Assembly: GCA_039105265.1 (NCBI GenBank) | Contig: JAPFFF010000009.1 | Span: 3,038,001 to 3,102,000, forward strand | Direction: 5' to 3' | Length of the DNA: 64,000 nucleotides | Source: Tritrichomonas musculus | Taxonomy: Eukaryota; Parabasalia; Tritrichomonadida; Tritrichomonadidae | Shown: positions 60,696-64,000 of the stretch, one piece after another | How the letters are laid out: each line of letters starts with the position of its first letter | Position numbering within the stretch: position 1 is the first letter of the stretch | Made by a program: the position numbers and the translations under genes | Notes under the pieces: generated by a model | Databases searched by the model: none | What the model saw: the letters and a program-made list of their open reading frames with translations, nothing else | What the model was told of the DNA's origin: nothing

Positions 60696-61508
60696 TTAAA
60701 AATTTAATATGGATAATCCTTTAGGTATTTTTAGCCAACTATATGACATTGTGTTTGGGGAAGTTGATACCGATTGATCTGAGAATTCAAATCCTAGGGG
60801 CATATTTTGATGGCGATCGTATTGATAATTCGAAAACTGAACATATTCTGTTAATTTTGGATCATCAAAATTAAATACTGAAAATAAAGGTTGATCGTCA
60901 ATTGCAGAAATTTGATTATTAAAAGTTATTTCTGGAATGATGTCACATTTAAGTTCATTAATTGGAAATTCTGATATAGGACTATTGTCATACCATTCAT
61001 TATCTTCACCTATCGATGTATCATTAAAAACTAATGTTTCCGGATGACGAGCAATAACATCAGGTGTTATATTAAGACAAAATGATAAAACAGAAATAAA
61101 CATATAATTTGGTGCATCTGGAATTTTCCAAAATATTAATAATGAAAGTTGTGTATATGAATTTTCGGCATATGTTTCATACCATCCAGGTGGTAGTGTA
61201 ATTAAATTAGGTCTTCGGCCTGCTTGAAATTGAAAATCATAATTTGTAAATTCAGTTTCTCGAAAAAGATGAAGGTTGATTGTAAGGAGATGTTCATTGT
61301 CATGCAAACCCAGAAATCTCCATTGATGAAGAAAAAGTCTAAAAATTAGATTGTCTAATAATCCATTTTTTATAATATATGGTATATATTTTAAAATGTC
61401 ATTTTTATTAAAATAAGGTAATGGATCTACAAGTCTTTGTTGAATAACTTGTCCCTTTTTAGAATTAGAAGTTCTTTTAGATCTGCTGAGACCATGAGGA
61501 TCAAACAT
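60696..61508 (-). CDS. Unassigned 270-residue protein, paralogue of its downstream neighbour
   Basis: Starts MFDPHGLSRSKRTSNSKKGQ, a basic N-terminus followed by DPLPYFNKNDILKYIPYI. The similarity to the 242-residue neighbour in the first ~60 residues, and the same spacing of WR/LITLPPGW-type motifs later, indicate a tandem duplication. It is beta-rich with many Pro, Asn and aromatic residues, and ends SYSWLKIPKGLSILNF. It is separated by 37 bp from the capsid-like segment upstream and by 17 bp from the paralogue downstream. The function is unknown. A structural protein of the same element is one possibility. Confidence 0.5.
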   Translation of the reverse strand: MFDPHGLSRSKRTSNSKKGQVIQQRLVDPLPYFNKNDILKYIPYIIKNGLLDNLIFRLFLHQWRFLGLHDNEHLLTINLHLFRETEFTNYDFQFQAGRRPNLITLPPGWYETYAENSYTQLSLLIFWKIPDAPNYMFISVLSFCLNITPDVIARHPETLVFNDTSIGEDNEWYDNSPISEFPINELKCDIIPEITFNNQISAIDDQPLFSVFNFDDPKLTEYVQFSNYQYDRHQNMPLGFEFSDQSVSTSPNTMSYSWLKIPKGLSILNF

Positions 61509-61545
61509 TATAAAAAATGATTATGATCCTGCATTTGCGTAAAAA

Positions 61546-61881
61546 TTAATAAGAAATAACATAATTACATATTCCTTGACTTGAGGCGTTGAAGTCGGCG
61601 GAGTTTTCAGATGGCCTTACGGATAAAACTATTCTATCGCCAGAATTTAAATTTCTGGCAAGTCGAGATCGAAAAGTGTCCTTAGCAGAAGTTTTGGATA
61701 TTATACCGCTCATAATAACGTTCTGTGCTGGTTCATACATTGATCCGGCGGGTTGTAATGAAATCAAACTAAGATCATTTCCTTGTGGAACATACAAAAG
61801 TGCCCAGAATATCGGGATGTCTGAATTTGTCTTCATTCTAAGAGTAAAATTTTTAGCTTTTCTCTTACCTTGTTGGTCCAC
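61546..61881 (-). pseudogene. CRESS-DNA-virus capsid-like segment (viral fossil)
   Basis: About 111 residues with the wording of CRESS virus capsid jelly-roll strands: FWALLYVPQGNDLSLISLQP, then MYEPAQNVIMSGII, RLARNLNSGDRIVLSVR and a short tail GICNYVISY. Together the YVPQG, YEPxQNVIMSG and LARNLNSGDRI blocks recall capsids reported with protist-associated CRESS viruses. The assignment rests on memory of such sequences and needs a profile search. It looks partial. Confidence 0.45.
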
Positions 61882-61944
61882 ATTAGGTATGATAAGAGCA
61901 TTTTGCTGCTGCGGTGCTCCTTGAGCAGCTATTGGTACTCCTAG

Positions 61945-62244
61945 TTGTTAATTCTTTTTCATGAAAAAAATTGAATGTATTTTGGTTTTCCCTACATTTT
62001 ATTGAATACATCAATCCCTTTTCATCCCAAAATTCAATACTTTCATCCCATTAAATCCCAAAATTCAATACTCTAATCCCAAGATTGAATGATAAAATCC
62101 GATAAATCTAAGAAAATTGAATAGAACTCTCTCAAATTTGAGAGAATCCCTTTCAATTTAATGGGATTAGTATATTTTAACAAAAATATGGTTACTTTAA
62201 AATCACAGAAATATGGTTATAATTTAAATTCATAATAATATGGT
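61945..62244. other. Spacer with short direct repeats and a 16-bp palindrome
   Basis: ATCCCAAAATTCAATACT occurs at 62024-62041 and 62055-62072 (31-bp offset), with a third partial copy after it. CTCTCAAATTTGAGAG at 62129-62144 is a perfect palindrome. Three AATATGGTTA words follow (62188-62246). No gene is seen. Confidence 0.6.
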
Positions 62245-63130
62245 TACAGCCGTTTAGGAAATAGAATTTTTTTTTTAGGAAATAAATTTTTTTTTTTAGG
62301 AAATTAGCAACGATCATTTTACATTCAATTTTCAAAATAACAAAATACGATTTTTTTGGATGACAAAGGAGTATATACCTTATTTTATTATTACAAATAG
62401 ATATATATCTGATAATAAATATAACTATGATGATTAATTTAATAAATAATATTCTAAGATTCATAAAATATTAGATTTTCATAAAATTTTATTTTTCTAA
62501 TTAAAAAGCTGATGTATGCTTAATTAAACACCATAAAATATTCATTTTTCTAAGTTTTGCTAATATTTATTGAAAAAATAATAATTAGTTAAAATTAAAA
62601 GAAAAAATGGAACAACAAGGCAAACAAGCATAATAATAATTTATAAAATGTTCAAATATGAAAGTATAATATATCTGTTTTTTTAAACAGGTAATATTAG
62701 TATTATATTTTAAAAAAAATCTAGAACTGTTCTCATTTACTTGGAAAAATTATCAGATATAATGATAAAAAAAGTTTTATAGTCACATCAACATGAAAAT
62801 ATGATCAAACGTCAAAGAGGAAATATTGTTGAAATATTTGAAGTTTTCTAAAAAATTGATGTAAAGGCTTAATTCTTCTTTCACAATCTGAAATATCGAT
62901 ATACATTCATTTGAAACAAGATTTTTTTGAAATTATTCTTCTTATGCATAGAAATATTATATCTGAACTTTTTAAAAAAAAAAAAACAGAATTGAATACA
63001 ATATGATCGTTTCTAATTATTTTCCTAAAAAAAAAATTTTATTTCCTAAAAAATTTATCGGCTTTGTAAACCATTCAAATTTTGCTATTTTATTTCCTAA
63101 AAAATTTTTTTTATTTCCTAAACGGCGGTA
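62245..63130. mobile_element. 886-bp TA-flanked inverted-repeat element with iterated TTTAGGAAAT
   Basis: The left end TACAGCCGTTTAGGAA and the right end, on the other strand, TACCGCCGTTTAGGAA match at 15 of 16. Inside each arm the word TTTAGGAAAT or TTTAGGAAA is repeated three to four times, spaced by A/T runs, and CAACGATCAT/GAAACGATCAT marks the inner arm on both sides. The interior is AT-rich and non-coding apart from chance frames. TA ends fit a Tc1/mariner-type MITE. The flanks on both sides carry TAATAATATGGTTA. Confidence 0.65.
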
Positions 63131-63260
63131 TATTAAATACTTTAATAATAATATGGTTATAACAAAATCCCATAAATCCAAGATTTTAATCCCATTTGGA
63201 TTAGAAAAAGTAAAATGGGACTATCTGTCATACTTACTCATAATAATATCGGTTTTAGAC

Positions 63261-63264
<4 letters not shown>

Positions 63265-63296
<32 letters not shown>
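63265..63296 (+). repeat. Run of 32 A
   Basis: A homopolymer run ending in CCCA just before the third MULE transposase fragment begins. It may mark an insertion or rearrangement joint. Confidence 0.9.
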
Positions 63297-63298
<2 letters not shown>

Positions 63299-63306
63299 CA
63301 CAATAA

Positions 63307-64000
63307 TTGAATAAAATAAATTATGCTCTGAAAAAAATAGGTTTAACCTTTAACCAAGACCATATAATCATTCAAAATGAGGAGAGATGGCATGAGGTGT
63401 CCATGATTCACAGGGTTGAATACAAAATGACCACAACTACAAACAGCCTCGAATCAACCCATGGACACCTCAACCATCGTACACCCCGAAGAAACGGTTT
63501 TTATTCTTCAATTTTGAGAATTTGTATTGAATTAAATACAAAGTTCTCAAATTTGAATGAAGTTATTTCGCATAATTATAACCGTTTAAAAAATATTACA
63601 CAAAATAAATTAATTTTTACTACAAAAAGACGAATGTCAGATATGATTGAACATTATGGAACCACCAAAACAAATTGTTTTTGTAGTGAAAATAAAGTGG
63701 AAAGTTCTTGTTATGGAATTGACATTCCCTGTTCACATAGACTAGAAAAAGGTGGAGAATTTCCAGAAAAACCGAAAATTCATTTAGAATTAGAAGATCA
63801 ATTCAATGAATTAAAATTAGATTTCAGTTTTATAAAGAATTCAAATAATAAAAATAATTCAATTAAAGATGAAATGAATTATGCTACAAGAGTAATAAAA
63901 TTGTTTAGTCATTACAAAAATTTGAAAGAAATTAATGAATTCGTAACAAATCATAAAAAAGAGGGATATGATGATTATTTTATATTAAACAAACCAGTTT
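63307..64000 (+). pseudogene. 5'-truncated MULE transposase, runs off the window
   Basis: The frame is open from 63307 to the window end with no good start. The homology begins near LKKIGLTFNQDHIIIQNEER. It contains the Glu region of MULE transposases (TTTTNSLESTHGHLN) followed by helices and a SWIM-type finger (CFCSENKVESSCYGIDIPCS followed by HRL: C-x-C then C-x-H). Both Asp residues of the DDE triad should lie upstream and are absent. Its Glu region and finger are comparable with the transposase at 52094 but the sequence is clearly different, so it belongs to another MULE subfamily. The A run just upstream marks the break. The gene's end lies outside the window. Confidence 0.75.

Larger units (their letters stand above)
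59950..61944 (-). mobile_element. Virus-like cluster: capsid-like segment plus two paralogous frames
   Basis: Three minus-strand frames follow one another with gaps of 37 and 17 bp, a compactness unlike the host genes here. The first resembles a capsid of circular Rep-encoding single-stranded DNA (CRESS) viruses; the other two are related to each other and unassigned. No Rep gene, terminal repeat or target duplication was found, so the limits are only those of the reading frames. It is read as a viral fossil: the capsid-like part looks incomplete, the other two look whole. Age cannot be told. Confidence 0.4.

Noticed and set aside
62129-62144. Palindrome as a CRESS-type replication origin
   Set aside because: A CRESS origin is a stem with a conserved nonanucleotide loop. 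This palindrome has no loop and no such nonamer, and no Rep gene is present.

Overview
The window looks like nuclear DNA of a parabasalid flagellate (a trichomonad, most like Tritrichomonas or Trichomonas). The evidence: the DNA is very AT-rich, genes thousands of codons long run without visible introns, and TAA and TGA are both used as stops. The protein set also fits: a BspA-like leucine-rich surface-type protein, a BTB-like/discoidin-fold protein, a VPS9 protein, a dynein regulatory complex AAA subunit that implies a motile axoneme, and Mutator-like (MULE) transposases. The species is an inference.

Host genes occupy roughly 1-13.5 kb, 20-20.5 kb and 26-50.5 kb. In order they are: the 3' part of an AP-3 beta adaptin (+), a BTB-like/F5-8C protein (+), a giant BEACH/WD-repeat protein (-), ribosome-biogenesis factor RLP24 (-), an unrecognised 175-residue protein (-), a tandem C2 protein (+), an unrecognised 389-residue protein (-), a Furry-like giant scaffold (+), a BspA-like LRR protein (+), a casein kinase 1 (-), DRC11/IQCA1 (+), an unrecognised 741-residue protein (+), a VPS9-domain protein (-) and a small tail-anchored protein (-). 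They are singly transcribed genes on both strands, not operons. Several touch membrane traffic (AP-3, BEACH, VPS9, C2) and two touch the cytoskeleton or flagellum (Furry, DRC11), but nothing shows that the neighbours form one pathway.

The rest is transposon territory. From 13.7 to 25 kb there are inverted-repeat elements, a 5'-truncated MULE transposase with a SWIM finger and zinc knuckle, and a decayed hAT-like transposase. Around 38-40 kb there is a GC-rich broken isoleucyl-tRNA synthetase fragment, a decayed BspA repeat and a 360-bp MITE. From 50.9 to 58.4 kb lies a three-level nest: a TA-flanked inverted-repeat element holds a MULE with a 9-bp target duplication, and that MULE's transposase gene is split by a 767-bp MITE whose apparently identical sister is at 22.1 kb. 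The MULE arms carry arrays of a 120-bp, unusually GC-rich, hairpin-capable repeat. Its right arm has been multiplied into three blocks, two of which contain a piece of the 5' end of the transposase gene.

From 58.8 kb to the end there is a TTAA-flanked MITE and a broken gene fragment. A compact run of three minus-strand reading frames follows, one of which resembles the capsid of circular Rep-encoding ssDNA viruses (a probable virus fossil). Last come another inverted-repeat element and the 5'-truncated end of a third MULE transposase that runs off the window. No tRNA, rRNA or CRISPR array was seen. All family calls come from reading motifs by eye; no database search was run.
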